DNA from: Acidobacteriota bacterium
GTDB taxonomy: Bacteria > Acidobacteriota > Blastocatellia > Pyrinomonadales > Pyrinomonadaceae
Assembly (NCBI GenBank): GCA_029781855.1
Contig: JAKOVX010000048.1
Span: forward strand, 1 to 64,000
DNA length: 64,000 nt
Direction of reading: 5' to 3'
In this document: positions 35,142 to 45,588 of the stretch, piece after piece
Numbering within the stretch: the stretch's first letter is position 1
How the letters are laid out: each line of letters starts with the position of its first letter
Notes under the pieces: model-generated
What the model was told of the DNA's origin: nothing
The model's input: the letters and a program-made list of their open reading frames with translations, nothing else
The model's database searches: none
Position numbers and translations under genes: made by a program

Positions 35142-37745
35142 GTGGTGTCTCCGGGCACTACGCTTTCCGACGGTGCTCAGCGGATCTCTATGAAATCCAG
35201 TCCTCCCCGAACGAAAACATCTGTGTTAGACCTCTATCACTGGACTGTGATAGCGGCCGGAGCGGCTGTGTTCACTCAAACGCTTCTCAAGGTTGATTTT
35301 GCGCAGCTTGACCATACCTTTTGGCTGTTCGCGTTAGTTACGGTTGTGTTTGCGTCGCGTATCGTTATTCCAATTCCGAAAACGAAAGGGTCAGTCTCGG
35401 TTTCCGACACGTTCGTCTTTCTGGCGATATTGCTGTTCGGCGGCAATGCGGGCATTTTGCTGTCGATCTTTGATGCGGTTCCGCCGTCGCTAAAGATCTC
35501 CAAGACGAAAACAACGCTATTATTCAACATCTCGGTCTTTGCTATATCGACTTTTGTTACCGTGTGGCTCGTCCGATCGCTGTTCGGATCGATCATGGCT
35601 CTGACGCAGCGGCCGATGACGGCGGCCTATGTCGAAGCGATATGTCTGATGGGCCTGTTCCAGTACATCGTAAACTCGGGACTCGTCGCCGGCGTCGTTG
35701 CACTAAGGTCTAAGTCCCCGGTTTGGCAAATGTGGAGGGAGAATTTTCTCTGGACGTCTATAACGTATTTCGCGGGTGCATTGGCTGCCGGCGTTATCGC
35801 AAAGGCCGTCGGCGTTTTCGGAATCTACTCGTTCCTGGCGGCTCTTCCGATGGTCGCCGTGCTTTACTACACATACACGACGTACTTAAAGAACGTTGAG
35901 ACGGCGGCAAATGCTGCGGAACAGGCGCAAAAACACGTGTCCGAGCTCTCGCACCACATCGCCGAGCAGGAACGGATCTCGCAGGCCTTGCAGCAAAGCG
36001 AAGAGTACTTTCGAAACGCATTTGATCACGCCGCCGGAATGGCGGTCGTGTCACCCGAAGGTAAATGGGTTCAGGTCAATGCTTCGCTCTGTAAAATGCT
36101 TGGCTATTCGGAAGATGAACTGCTGAGCGACGATATCCAGTCTGTCACGCATCCCGACGATCTGGCGAATGATCTATCCAAGCTGGACCAGCTCATCGAC
36201 GGCCGGATACGAAATTATCAGCTCGAAAAGCGATACATCGACAAGAGTCGGAATGTCGTTTGGGTGCTTCAAAGTGCGTCGCTGATCCGGGACGTGCAGG
36301 GACTGCCGAGGCACGTTGTGCTCCAGATACAGGATATTTCCGACCGAAAGGCCGCCGAGGACCTGATACGTCACGCGGCATTTCACGATGCGCTTACCGG
36401 ACTGCCGAACAGGACCCTTTTTGCTGACCGTCTGAGTATGGCGATCGAACGGGCAAAACGTACTTCGGACTTCCGATTCGCTGTGATCTTTCTTGACCTT
36501 GACCGGTTCAAGGTCTTGAACGACAGTCTCGGCCACGACTGCGGCGACCAGCTGCTTGTCGATCTCGCCCGCCGACTTGAAAATTGTGTCCGTACCGTAG
36601 ATTCAGTTGCTCGTCTCGGCGGTGACGAATTCGTGATCTTGCTGGATGGGATTTCTTCGATCGTTGATGCCACGGTCATCGCTGAGCGGATCCAGAAATC
36701 GCTTGAGGAACCATTTGATTTTGACGGTCAAAAGTTCTTTACGACCGCGTCGATGGGCATCGCCTCCTCAGCCCAGGGATACGAACGGCCCGAAGACATT
36801 CTGCGTGATGCGGACACCGCGATGTACAAGGCGAAAACAGCGGGAAAGGCTCGGCACGAGTTGTTTGACGCTAAGATGCACACGCGGGCATTACAGGCTC
36901 TAACCGTCGAAAACGAACTTAGAAACGCTCTCGATCACGGCGAGATCCGACCTTATTATCAGCCGATCGTGTCACTTGTCAGCGGAGAGATCGTTGGTTT
37001 CGAGGCTTTAGCCCGCTGGTTTCATCCGGAACGCGGCCTGATTTCTCCGGCCGATTTCATTCCTTTGGCGGAAGATTCCGGCCTGATCGTTCCGATCGGT
37101 CAACTGATCCTCAATCAGGCATGCGAACAAACGGCCGAATGGCAGCGCCGATTCGATCGCCCGGAATTATCGGTCAGCGTCAATCTCTCGACCAAACAGT
37201 TCAGGCAGTCGCTGCTCATCTCCGAAGTACGAAAGATACTGTACGAGTCCGGCCTTAGAAGCGGCACCCTAAAACTTGAGGTAACCGAAACGATGGTCAT
37301 CGAGGACCTTGTCTCCGCGGTCGAGATGCTCTCACAGCTCAGGAAACTCGGCATACAGATCTCGATCGACGATTTCGGCACCGGATATTCGAGTCTTAGC
37401 TATCTTCATCGTTTTGCCTTCGATTTTCTCAAGATCGACAGGTCGTTCATTTCGCGAATGACCAAGGACAAGGAAAGCCTCGGGATCGTGAAGACAATAA
37501 CGACCCTTGCAAACGAACTGAGCAAGTCGGTGATCGCGGAAGGGGTTGAGACGATCCAGCAGCGGCGAATACTCTCACTTATCGGGTGCCATTATGCTCA
37601 GGGTTTTCTGTTTTCGAGAGCCGTTGATGCTGACGAGGCAGGCGAGCTGATCGAAGCGGGCCAGGACTGGGTAGATGTAGGCCATCACTCGCTAAGTAAT
37701 TTTCATATTCCGTCACGGACGATCGAAGCTTCGCAGGAGATGTAA
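35142..37745 (+). CDS. Membrane PAS-GGDEF-EAL cyclic-di-GMP protein 2
   Basis: An 867-residue paralogue of the protein at 28349-30856 with the same order: membrane region with SVSVSDTFVFLAILLFGGNAG, coiled coil (about 260-290), PAS (about 290-405), GGDEF at 493-497 (ARLGGDEF), EAL from about 585 with EALARW (E621). Both motifs are canonical. GTG 35142 is used, with AAGGATGAG upstream; ATG 35190 is an alternative. Divergent from the subtilase gene. Probably tunes cyclic-di-GMP in response to a membrane or PAS-sensed signal; the PilZ protein at 49092 is a possible receptor. Confidence 0.92.
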   Translation: MVSPGTTLSDGAQRISMKSSPPRTKTSVLDLYHWTVIAAGAAVFTQTLLKVDFAQLDHTFWLFALVTVVFASRIVIPIPKTKGSVSVSDTFVFLAILLFGGNAGILLSIFDAVPPSLKISKTKTTLLFNISVFAISTFVTVWLVRSLFGSIMALTQRPMTAAYVEAICLMGLFQYIVNSGLVAGVVALRSKSPVWQMWRENFLWTSITYFAGALAAGVIAKAVGVFGIYSFLAALPMVAVLYYTYTTYLKNVETAANAAEQAQKHVSELSHHIAEQERISQALQQSEEYFRNAFDHAAGMAVVSPEGKWVQVNASLCKMLGYSEDELLSDDIQSVTHPDDLANDLSKLDQLIDGRIRNYQLEKRYIDKSRNVVWVLQSASLIRDVQGLPRHVVLQIQDISDRKAAEDLIRHAAFHDALTGLPNRTLFADRLSMAIERAKRTSDFRFAVIFLDLDRFKVLNDSLGHDCGDQLLVDLARRLENCVRTVDSVARLGGDEFVILLDGISSIVDATVIAERIQKSLEEPFDFDGQKFFTTASMGIASSAQGYERPEDILRDADTAMYKAKTAGKARHELFDAKMHTRALQALTVENELRNALDHGEIRPYYQPIVSLVSGEIVGFEALARWFHPERGLISPADFIPLAEDSGLIVPIGQLILNQACEQTAEWQRRFDRPELSVSVNLSTKQFRQSLLISEVRKILYESGLRSGTLKLEVTETMVIEDLVSAVEMLSQLRKLGIQISIDDFGTGYSSLSYLHRFAFDFLKIDRSFISRMTKDKESLGIVKTITTLANELSKSVIAEGVETIQQRRILSLIGCHYAQGFLFSRAVDADEAGELIEAGQDWVDVGHHSLSNFHIPSRTIEASQEM

Positions 37746-37787
37746 TCCAGGGGCTGAACCCGAGCTCAGGCTAATGCATTAAACAAA

Positions 37788-37814
37788 AAGCGGAGGGCAG
37801 ATCGCCCTCCGCTT
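37788..37814 (-). terminator. Intrinsic terminator of mdh
   Basis: Perfect 11-bp stem (37788-37798 with 37804-37814), five-base loop, then TTTTGTTT on the minus strand, 26 bases after the mdh stop. It may also end the converging GGDEF-EAL transcript. Confidence 0.85.
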
Positions 37815-37839
37815 AAAATTTGATCAGTCGAACGTGTCC

Positions 37840-38811
<972 letters not shown>

Positions 38812-38888
38812 TTATCTAACCCTCTATTTTATGCCTAGCCGTTATTTCCCGCAAACAGTGGGGTTAAATTGTCCCAAAAATAGAAAAA

Positions 38889-38918
38889 GCCCGACGTGCT
38901 CTCCCCTTCACGTCGGGC
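38889..38918 (-). terminator. Intrinsic terminator
   Basis: Ten-base perfect stem GCCCGACGTG/CACGTCGGGC with ten-base loop and TTTTT after it on the minus strand, 54 bases past the stop of the glycine-zipper protein gene. Confidence 0.8.
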
Positions 38919-38971
38919 TCTTTCGAAATGGCCGGCGGATATCTCACCAACGACCAAATTTTTGATGTTGC

Positions 38972-39586
38972 TTAGTAGTCCAGAACCGGCACTACCACTT
39001 CACGTCGCAACTCAATTTCAAACTTCACATTCTTGTCGAGCTTCACATCTTTGCCTTTACGGCCGAGTGCGATCCCGGTTCCAATCGCGGCACCGATGCC
39101 GCCGCCGATCAAGGCTCCCCGGCTGGAACCGGAAATACTTCCGAAAAGTGCACCAATGCCGGCCCCGCCTATAACTGATAACGCTCCGATCGATCCCCTC
39201 GGCGCGGACTTGAGCTTGTCGGCGAGAACCCCATCGATATTTCGGACATCGTCATCCGAGAACTTCATCGATTCGAAGGAAAGGTCGAGCATTCCGTTCT
39301 TGCCACCGCTGGCAGCAGGCTTGGCCTCGATCACACGGCCACCGATCAACGTGCCTGCGGGCACAACTACCACATTCCTTACTATCACCGGTTCTGCCAG
39401 GGATGCGATGAATGTGTCATTGACACTCGAAAACTTCGAACTTAATTCTGCATCAAGCTTGAGCTTCATCCGCGTCCCGACCGGCAGTCGATATATCGAA
39501 TCATCCTGTCCATGTGCGGCGTCAAAAATTCCAAAGATCAAAAGCGTCAAAAAGATCGTCCGCGTCAGAGACTTACTTAATGTCAT
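38972..39586 (-). CDS. Exported protein with glycine-zipper, unknown function
   Basis: Signal peptide (SLTRTIFLTLLIFGIFDAAHG) then a beta-rich segment (LPVGTRMKLKLDAELSSKFS, VVVPAGTLIGGRVIEAKP) resembling the barrel part of TrbI/VirB10-type or similar envelope proteins, followed by a glycine-zipper span (GAGIGALFGSISG, GALIGGGIGAAIGTGIALG) that may insert in a membrane. Ends in a basic, beta-like segment. Likely envelope-located. ATG 39586 is preferred over the ATG six bases upstream because GGGGG is then suitably spaced. Not assigned to a named family. Confidence 0.72.
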   Translation of the reverse strand: MTLSKSLTRTIFLTLLIFGIFDAAHGQDDSIYRLPVGTRMKLKLDAELSSKFSSVNDTFIASLAEPVIVRNVVVVPAGTLIGGRVIEAKPAASGGKNGMLDLSFESMKFSDDDVRNIDGVLADKLKSAPRGSIGALSVIGGAGIGALFGSISGSSRGALIGGGIGAAIGTGIALGRKGKDVKLDKNVKFEIELRREVVVPVLDY

Positions 39587-39671
39587 CCGCATCCCCCGGG
39601 CTTCGCGTCGGATCCGACCGCTCGCAAAGCATCATTGCAATGGCTGTGCCAGTGCATAAATTGGCCAAAAA

Positions 39672-39699
39672 TAAAGAAACGCCCTTATTTGAAGGCGCT
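39672..39699 (-). terminator. Possible terminator with bulged stem
   Basis: On the minus strand AGCGCCTT and AAGGGCGT pair with one bulged G around a five-base loop, followed by a T-rich run. It lies about 100 bases past the stop of the gene at 39802. Confidence 0.35.
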
Positions 39700-39801
39700 T
39701 CTTTGCAGAAAGTTGTATCAGGGAGGCTTAACTTTACACCATTATCGTCTACTACCTGCACGATTTAGGGCACTTTTGGTACTATAGCGTACCGCCGAAT
39801 A

Positions 39802-40392
39802 CTATTGCAGGATCGGATGGCTGCCGCCCTTGCTGTGGTCCATCGTCGCGGCAAAACGCTTGCGGTCGTTGTGATAGAGCACGAGATGCTCGCCTTCGTA
39901 GCGGACGACGTTCGAGACGCGTTCGTAATTCTTTGAGTGTTCAGCGATCAGGAAGGCACACGGATTTAGCGCGACGACGATCCCTGCAGCGTAGATGAAT
40001 CCGCCCTGATCATAGACGGAGCCAGCATACTGCGCCGCCCCGACAGCAATGTCGGGAGAATACTGCCCGGTACTGTCCCTAAGACGGTCAGGTTTGCCAA
40101 TATAAATGGTGTAATCCTGATAATTCAGCCGCTTGCGGTAATGATTTTTACGGGCCACAGCGAATAGATCGGTCAGTCCCTGATCTATGGCATTAAGCAT
40201 CTCCTTGTTCGGTTGCCTTATCGCATAAACGCTCGCACCCATTGGCGTTTGAGTGACAATGTCGAAACGGTCTCCCGAGATCCGCTCGGCTTCGGCCTCG
40301 ACGGTACGGTTTTGGGCACTGGCGAACTGAACCATACCCGTAAGCAATAACAAGCTCAGGACAGACGCGAATTTTAATAATTTGTTCTTCAT
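39802..40392 (-). CDS. Exported protein of unknown function
   Basis: ATG 40392 follows a GGGG tract and starts a signal peptide (KNKLLKFASVLSLLLLTGM, ending FASAQ). The mature ~160 residues include LNAIDQGLTDLFAVARKNHY, YTIYIGKPDR and a C-terminal YEGEHLVLYHNDRKRFAATMDH with several His and Glu. The EGEHLVLYH cluster could bind metal, but I see no family match. Single gene flanked by terminators. Confidence 0.7.
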   Translation of the reverse strand: MKNKLLKFASVLSLLLLTGMVQFASAQNRTVEAEAERISGDRFDIVTQTPMGASVYAIRQPNKEMLNAIDQGLTDLFAVARKNHYRKRLNYQDYTIYIGKPDRLRDSTGQYSPDIAVGAAQYAGSVYDQGGFIYAAGIVVALNPCAFLIAEHSKNYERVSNVVRYEGEHLVLYHNDRKRFAATMDHSKGGSHPILQ

Positions 40393-40439
40393 AATGACAT
40401 CCCCGATCAAATAGCCCGCAACTGTCATACCATAGAGAA

Positions 40440-40469
40440 AAGGATGCGAAACAAATGTCCCGCATCCTT
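40440..40469 (-). terminator. Intrinsic terminator after tRNA-Leu
   Basis: Nine-base perfect stem (40440-40448 with 40461-40469) and a following TTTTCT on the minus strand, 17 bases after the tRNA 3' end. Confidence 0.7.
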
Positions 40470-40485
40470 ACTCACGAACGATTTG

Positions 40486-40572
40486 TGGTACTGGGGACGG
40501 GAATCGAACCCGTACGCCCCTAAAGGCACAGGATTTTAAGTCCTGGGCGTCTACCAATTCCGCCACCCCAGC
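40486..40572 (-). tRNA. tRNA-Leu(UAA)
   Basis: An 87-base class II tRNA with encoded CCA. Acceptor GCTGGGG pairs with CCCCAGT (G1-U72 wobble). Anticodon stem CAGGA/TCCTG with loop CTTAAAA gives anticodon TAA, reading UUA. A long variable arm (TGCCTTTAGGGGCGT region) and the T-loop GTTCGATTC are present. It should be a MiaA substrate by codon class. Confidence 0.95.
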
Positions 40573-40581
40573 ACGCCCTAG

Positions 40582-40611
40582 AGATTAGCACGGATATTCG
40601 CTCAACTTCAA
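40582..40611 (-). promoter_or_regulatory. Putative promoter of tRNA-Leu
   Basis: On the minus strand TTGAAG (40611-40606) and TAATCT (40587-40582) are 18 bases apart; the -10 lies nine bases before the tRNA 5' end. Confidence 0.4.
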
Positions 40612-40665
40612 AAATCGGAATATCGTGGCGGTCCCGAAATAGGTATAAGGGCTTGATCGAATGAG

Positions 40666-40738
40666 ACACGTGAAACAGATGATACACCTGAAACACGCCA
40701 TACATATGAACCAGGCCGGAACACTGAAACACTGAAAC
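40666..40738 (+). repeat. Degenerate ACAC(N)TGAAAC repeats
   Basis: Four copies of ACAC(G/C/-)TGAAAC at 40666, 40684, 40721 and 40729 in the gap between tRNA-Leu and the nfeD-like gene. Spacing is irregular. No coding frame explains them. Confidence 0.55.
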
Positions 40739-40845
40739 GGCTGAAATGCAAAACCCAATCTGCCGTGAGCCGCCACACTTACCGTAGCTCGCCGTAATCG
40801 TGTATATTTAGAGCGTAACGACCGATCTATTGCGGTCGATCTCAC

Positions 40846-41325
40846 ATGGATCAATATGTCTGGGTATTGTGGCTGGTTCTCGGCGTCATTCTGATGGTCG
40901 CCGAGATATTTACGCTTGGATTTGTCCTGTTTTGGTTCGGGCTCGGAGCGGTAGCCGCCGCTCTCGTCGGCTATCTTGGACTCGGGTTCGGCTGGCAGTT
41001 TATCGCCTTTTCAGTTGTTTCCATCGCTCTGACCGCAATGTCCCGCACCATCTTTTCTGCCTATTTCGCCCGCGATGGCGGCCACACTCAAAAGATGGGC
41101 TTCGAATCGCTGCCGGGACAGATAGGAACGGTGACATCACCAAGCTCCGGCGCTCTCAATGAGGCGGCCGTGAAAGTTTACGGATCGGTTTGGACGGCCT
41201 TTCCGGCGGACGGCGAAACGGCTTTCAACGACGGAGAAAAGGTCGAGGTGGTCGAGGTCAAGGGTTCCTCGATCTACGTTCGGCGGGTGACGAATGAACT
41301 GCCAGGCTGGCGTGATGAAAGTTAA
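40846..41325 (+). CDS. NfeD-like membrane protein (short form)
   Basis: A 159-residue protein with two or three membrane spans (LWLVLGVILMVAEIFTLGF, FGLGAVAAALVGYLGLG, WQFIAFSVVSIALTA) and a C-terminal OB-fold domain (GQIGTVTSP, VKVYGSVWTAFPADGE, KVEVVEVKGSSIYVRR). This is the short NfeD form without the ClpP-like protease domain. It normally works with stomatin/flotillin-type proteins, which are not next to it here. Confidence 0.88.
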   Translation: MDQYVWVLWLVLGVILMVAEIFTLGFVLFWFGLGAVAAALVGYLGLGFGWQFIAFSVVSIALTAMSRTIFSAYFARDGGHTQKMGFESLPGQIGTVTSPSSGALNEAAVKVYGSVWTAFPADGETAFNDGEKVEVVEVKGSSIYVRRVTNELPGWRDES

Positions 41326-41349
41326 GCCTTCCCGAAACTGGAATTGAAA

Positions 41350-41379
41350 ACGGCCCGCTGGTTCTAACCGTCGGGCCGT
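41350..41379 (-). terminator. Intrinsic terminator of the PP2C gene
   Basis: Stem ACGGCCCG/CGGGCCGT (41350-41357 with 41372-41379) followed by TTTCAATT on the minus strand, 20 bases past the PP2C stop. It separates the converging nfeD-like gene. Confidence 0.65.
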
Positions 41380-41399
41380 CGTCGCAGATGTCGGAATTA

Positions 41400-42335
41400 T
41401 TATAAGATTTCAGCGGTGTCCTGATCGGCAGTATCGTGGATGCCGCCGAGGTCGATCAGTTCGAGCTTGACCTCTTCACCTTCAGGTTCGGGGAGGCTGT
41501 CGCCGCTAAACTTCGTGATCACGACCGTGATATTATCCTCACCGCCATTCTCATTCGCCAGCTTAACGAGTTCGACGCATGCGTTTTCCAGCTTATCGAA
41601 ATTTTCCAAAATGACGCGCTGAATGTTCGCGGCACTGACCTTGTTCGAAAGCCCGTCACTGCAAAGGAGGAAAACGTCGTTCTTATGCGGTTCAACGCGG
41701 GCCGAGACCGGATATATTTCGTTTTGGGCTCCGAGCGCCTGCAGGATCACGTTCTTGAGCGAATGCGTTTCAGCTTCTTCAGCGGAGATCTGCTGCGCGT
41801 CGATCAACTGCTGGACAAGTGACTGATCCTTAGTGACCTGATAGATCTTTCCATTCCTGACCAGGTACGCACGGCTGTCACCGACCTGAATAATGTCAGC
41901 GGCCTTCGGCGTCACGCCGATGCCGGTGAACGTTGCACCCATCCCGGTAAACTGCGGGTCGGTTCGGCCCTGATTGTGGATAAGAAGATTTGCGTACAGC
42001 GTCGCGTCGTAGAGCCGGCTGATCAGGTAATGTTCGTGAGCCTCCGGTTCAAGGGTCTCGTCAAGGTCCTGATCCAGGATCCTCTCGCTGACAGTTTCTA
42101 CCGCCAACGTACTTGCTACCTCACCCGCGAGAGCACCGCCCATCCCGTCCGAAACGGCGGCCACGATCCCATTGTCATCGACCTCGAACTTTTGCGACTC
42201 AATGACAAACTCGCTGTCGTCCTGCGAACCTGTCCAGCGTTTCGCCTCAGTCACGTTTAGCAAAAGGTAGTTATCCTCGTTGCCCTTGCGAACGCGGCCT
42301 ATGTGCGAGGTGGCATGTATCTCAACAGTGAACAT
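41400..42335 (-). CDS. PP2C-family Ser/Thr protein phosphatase
   Basis: A 311-residue metal-dependent phosphatase. All metal-binding motifs are visible: GNEDNYLL, VSDGMGGALAGEVAS, GDSRAYLVRNGKIYQVTKDQS, LLCSDGLSN and GGEDNITVVI. This is the PrpC/Stp1-like stand-alone form that reverses bacterial Ser/Thr kinases; no kinase gene is in the window. It follows the trans-sulfuration gene by two bases, so the two are coupled. Confidence 0.93.
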   Translation of the reverse strand: MFTVEIHATSHIGRVRKGNEDNYLLLNVTEAKRWTGSQDDSEFVIESQKFEVDDNGIVAAVSDGMGGALAGEVASTLAVETVSERILDQDLDETLEPEAHEHYLISRLYDATLYANLLIHNQGRTDPQFTGMGATFTGIGVTPKAADIIQVGDSRAYLVRNGKIYQVTKDQSLVQQLIDAQQISAEEAETHSLKNVILQALGAQNEIYPVSARVEPHKNDVFLLCSDGLSNKVSAANIQRVILENFDKLENACVELVKLANENGGEDNITVVITKFSGDSLPEPEGEEVKLELIDLGGIHDTADQDTAEIL

Positions 42336-42337
42336 AT

Positions 42338-43471
42338 TTATCCGAGCGCCTGATCGAGATCCGAGAGTATGTCTTCAACGTCTTCGATCCCAACGGAAAT
42401 ACGGACAAGTCCGTCCGTTATACCAAGGGCTTGACGCTTTTCCAACGGCACCGAAGCGTGAGTCATAGATGCCGGATGCGAGATCAAACTCTCAACACCG
42501 CCCAAACTTTCGCCAAGGGTGCATAACTTGACGCTCTCCAAAACTTTTTTTGCGTTAGAAAATGAACCGGTTTCAAATGCGACCATTCCGCCAAATCCCG
42601 ACTGCTGCCGTTTGGCCAGCTCGTGCTGCGGATGAGAAACCAGTCCGGGATAGAAAACCTTTTCAACCCGCGGGTGTTCCGCCAGAAAGTTCGCGACAAT
42701 TCTACCGTTCTTATCGTGTGCCTCCATCCGGACGGCAAGTGTCTTGGTCCCGCGAAGCACCAGAAACGAGTCGAACGGTGACAGTATCGCACCAACACTG
42801 TTCTGAATAAAGCCGATCCACTCTGCGTCTTTCTCGTCGTTAAGTGCGACAAATCCACCGACGCTGTCGGAATGGCCATTCAAGTACTTGGTGGTCGAAT
42901 GAACCACGATATCCACACCGTGCTCGATCGGACGCTGAAAATACGGCGACATGAACGTGTTGTCGCAGACTACCCGTGCACCATTTGCATGAGCGAGGTC
43001 GGAAATCGCCCGAAGGTCGGTCACCGTCATTACCGGATTTGTCGGCGTCTCAACGAATACCATTTTGGTATTCGGTTTGAATGCCGTCTCGACCTTGGTT
43101 ACGTCTGAAGTGTCGACCAGATCGAACTCGACCCCGTAATCGGCCAGTACGCGGCTAAACAATCGAAAGGTGCCTCCGTATGTGTTGTCGCCAAGGATCA
43201 CGTGGTCGCCGGCTTTGACCAGCCTTAACGTCGCATCGATCGCGGACATTCCCGAGGCAAAAGCGAAACCGAATTTAGCATTTTCGAGGGCCGAAATGTT
43301 CTTTTCGAGGGCGGAACGAGTCGGATTCTGTGTACGTGCGTATTCAAAACCTTTATGTTTGCCCAACCCGTCCTGAGCATACGTTGATGTCTGATAGATC
43401 GGCACGCTCACCGCACCGGTGGCTGCGTCGGGCTCGTTGCCCGCGTGAATTGCCGTCGTCGAAAAACCCAT
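42338..43471 (-). CDS. PLP-dependent trans-sulfuration enzyme (cystathionine gamma-synthase/lyase type)
   Basis: A 377-residue Cys/Met-metabolism PLP enzyme. FEYARTQNPTRSALE, ASGMSAIDATL, DNTYGGTFRLF, ETPTNPVM and the PLP lysine in VVHSTTKYLNGHSD (K in TTKY) are present, as is GESLGGVESLISHPASMTH. Gamma-synthase, gamma-lyase and O-acylhomoserine sulfhydrylase cannot be told apart reliably by eye. ATG 43471 has AAGG seven bases upstream. It lies 90 bases after leuD. Confidence 0.9.
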   Translation of the reverse strand: MGFSTTAIHAGNEPDAATGAVSVPIYQTSTYAQDGLGKHKGFEYARTQNPTRSALEKNISALENAKFGFAFASGMSAIDATLRLVKAGDHVILGDNTYGGTFRLFSRVLADYGVEFDLVDTSDVTKVETAFKPNTKMVFVETPTNPVMTVTDLRAISDLAHANGARVVCDNTFMSPYFQRPIEHGVDIVVHSTTKYLNGHSDSVGGFVALNDEKDAEWIGFIQNSVGAILSPFDSFLVLRGTKTLAVRMEAHDKNGRIVANFLAEHPRVEKVFYPGLVSHPQHELAKRQQSGFGGMVAFETGSFSNAKKVLESVKLCTLGESLGGVESLISHPASMTHASVPLEKRQALGITDGLVRISVGIEDVEDILSDLDQALG

Positions 43472-43561
43472 AAAGTTACCTTGAGGCTGCACAAAATGCG
43501 ACCAATTATCGTAACTTGCGGGTTTGTAAATTGCAAACGGTCGGGCGACCGTCCGGATCGC

Positions 43562-44173
43562 CTATACGGCCGCGTTCCTCTGGGCCTCGAATCGCCCTTG
43601 TTCGTAAGCTGTGATGGCGGCTTCGTGCTGCAATGTCAGGCCGATATCATCGAGCCCATCTAGAAGGCAATGTCGTCTAAATTCGTCCACTTTAAACGTG
43701 CGGGTGAAAGACTGTCCATCCGTCACAACGCAATCCTCGAGATCAACAGTTAACGGCTTGCCCGGCTCGGTCGCGGCCTCATTTGCCAGCCACTCGACGT
43801 CGGCTGAGTCCAGAGTTACCAGCAGAAGGCCATTCTTAAAGCTGTTGTTATAAAAGATGTCTGCGAACCTTGGAGCGATGACAACGCAAAACCCATGATC
43901 GAGCAGGCTCCATGGCGCGTGTTCACGGGACGAGCCGCATCCAAAGTTTTCGCCCGCGAGCAGTATGGACGCAGCAGAATATCGCGGATCATTAAGCACG
44001 AAGTCCTGTATCAGCGAACCGTCGGAATTGTATCGCCAATCGTAGAAGAGAAATTCGCCGTAACCCGTCCGCTCGATCCTCTTAAGGAACTGTTTCGGAA
44101 TGATCTGGTCGGTGTCAATATTCGACCGCATCAGCGGCACCGCACTGCCTGTGTGTTTGTGAAACGGTTTCAT
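43562..44173 (-). CDS. leuD: 3-isopropylmalate dehydratase small subunit
   Basis: A 203-residue swivel-domain subunit. [14 protein letters not shown] and [15 protein letters not shown] are the substrate-recognition motifs. Works with LeuC to isomerise 2- to 3-isopropylmalate. Its start overlaps the leuC stop in ATGA. The 203-residue length marks the long LeuD form of bacterial LeuCD rather than the short archaeal type. Confidence 0.95.
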   Translation of the reverse strand: MKPFHKHTGSAVPLMRSNIDTDQIIPKQFLKRIERTGYGEFLFYDWRYNSDGSLIQDFVLNDPRYSAASILLAGENFGCGSSREHAPWSLLDHGFCVVIAPRFADIFYNNSFKNGLLLVTLDSADVEWLANEAATEPGKPLTVDLEDCVVTDGQSFTRTFKVDEFRRHCLLDGLDDIGLTLQHEAAITAYEQGRFEAQRNAAV

Positions 44174-45588
44174 TGCTCGTTAAATTTCCAGTTTCGGACA
44201 TCGACAAAATGCCCTGCGATCGCGGCCGCCGCGGCCATGGGCGGACTTACGAGGTGTGTGCGGCCTCCGCGACCCTGGCGGCCCTCAAAATTGCGGTTGC
44301 TTGTCGAGGCGCATCGCTCGCCTTCGCCGAGCACGTCATCGTTCATCGCCAGGCACATCGAGCATCCGGCATCGCGCCACTCAAAACCGGCATCAACAAA
44401 TACCTTTGCCAGTCCCTCATCCTCCGCTTGTCGTTTGATCTGCATCGATCCGGGCACGACCATCGCTTTTACCCGGCCGCTGACTTTATGGCCCCTAGCC
44501 ACACGAGCCGCTGCCCTCAGATCCTCGATTCGGGCATTGGTGCACGAACCGATAAACGCCCGGTCGATATTCACCGCGTCTATTTTCTGGCTCGGCTCAA
44601 CACCCATGTATTCATAAGCTCGAGTGAATGCGGCCTTTTGACCGTCATCACGGGCATCAGCGAGATCCGGTACACTTTCTGAGATCTTGACAGACATTTC
44701 CGGTGATGTGCCCCACGTGACATAGGGTTCGAGATCGGCCGCGTCTATTTTTACGGTCCGGTCGAATTGGGCGCCAGGTTCACTCGGCAGTTTCCGCCAG
44801 TGCTCGACGGCTCGATCCCATTCTTCGTCTTTTGGAGCGAACGGTTTGTCCCTCAGATACGCGTAAGTCTTCTCGTCCGGAGCTATCAAGCCTGCCTTCG
44901 CTCCGGCCTCGATACTCATATTGCAGACGGTCATCCGGCCTTCCATTGATAGGGCATCGATCGCCGCACCCGCAAATTCGATCACGTGGCCTGTGCCTCC
45001 ACCGGTCCCAATACGATTTATGATCCCGAGGATCACATCCTTGGCCGTAACACCGAAGGGAAGTTCACCGTCAACACGAATGAGTAAGTTCTTCGCTCGT
45101 GACTGCGGCAGCGTTTGTGTCGCGAGAACGTGCTCAACCTCGCTCGTTCCGATACCAAATGCAAGAGCTCCGAACGCTCCGTGCGTGGACGTGTGGGAAT
45201 CACCGCATACGATCGTCATCCCGGGCTGCGTCAACCCTTGTTCAGGCCCGAAAACGTGAATTATCCCCTGCTCGATCCGGTCCAGATCGTAGAGAGCAAC
45301 GCCGAATTCCTTGCAATTTGCTCGCAATGTCTCAACCTGTTTCGCTGCGATCGGGTCCTTGAACGGAAGATCGCGGTTCAACGTCGGGATCGCGTGGTCC
45401 ACGGTCGCAAAAGTCCGCTCGGGCCGGCGAACGGTCCTACCTGCAAGTCGCAGGCCTTCAAACGCCTGCGGCGACGTCACTTCGTGAACTAAATGCAGAT
45501 CGACATAGAGAAGAGCCGGTTGGCCGGGCGATTCGTGAACAATATGCGAGTCCCAGAGTTTATCGTAAAGAGTCTTCATTGGGATCAT
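44170..45588 (-). CDS. leuC: 3-isopropylmalate dehydratase large subunit
   Basis: A 472-residue aconitase-family subunit with Fe-S ligands in [13 protein letters not shown] and [24 protein letters not shown] at the N-terminus is typical. The first ATG (45588) overlaps the leuB stop; the in-frame ATG at 45579 matches the usual LeuC start ([13 protein letters not shown]) and is an alternative. Confidence 0.95.
   Translation of the reverse strand: MIPMKTLYDKLWDSHIVHESPGQPALLYVDLHLVHEVTSPQAFEGLRLAGRTVRRPERTFATVDHAIPTLNRDLPFKDPIAAKQVETLRANCKEFGVALYDLDRIEQGIIHVFGPEQGLTQPGMTIVCGDSHTSTHGAFGALAFGIGTSEVEHVLATQTLPQSRAKNLLIRVDGELPFGVTAKDVILGIINRIGTGGGTGHVIEFAGAAIDALSMEGRMTVCNMSIEAGAKAGLIAPDEKTYAYLRDKPFAPKDEEWDRAVEHWRKLPSEPGAQFDRTVKIDAADLEPYVTWGTSPEMSVKISESVPDLADARDDGQKAAFTRAYEYMGVEPSQKIDAVNIDRAFIGSCTNARIEDLRAAARVARGHKVSGRVKAMVVPGSMQIKRQAEDEGLAKVFVDAGFEWRDAGCSMCLAMNDDVLGEGERCASTSNRNFEGRQGRGGRTHLVSPPMAAAAAIAGHFVDVRNWKFNEQ

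Noticed and set aside
37788..37814. Terminator of the plus-strand GGDEF-EAL gene
   Set aside because: The T-run lies on the minus-strand side, so the main assignment is to mdh; action on the plus strand is possible but not shown.
43472..43561. SAM or other riboswitch before the trans-sulfuration gene
   Set aside because: The 90-base gap shows no SAM-I-like core or terminator pairing that I can see.
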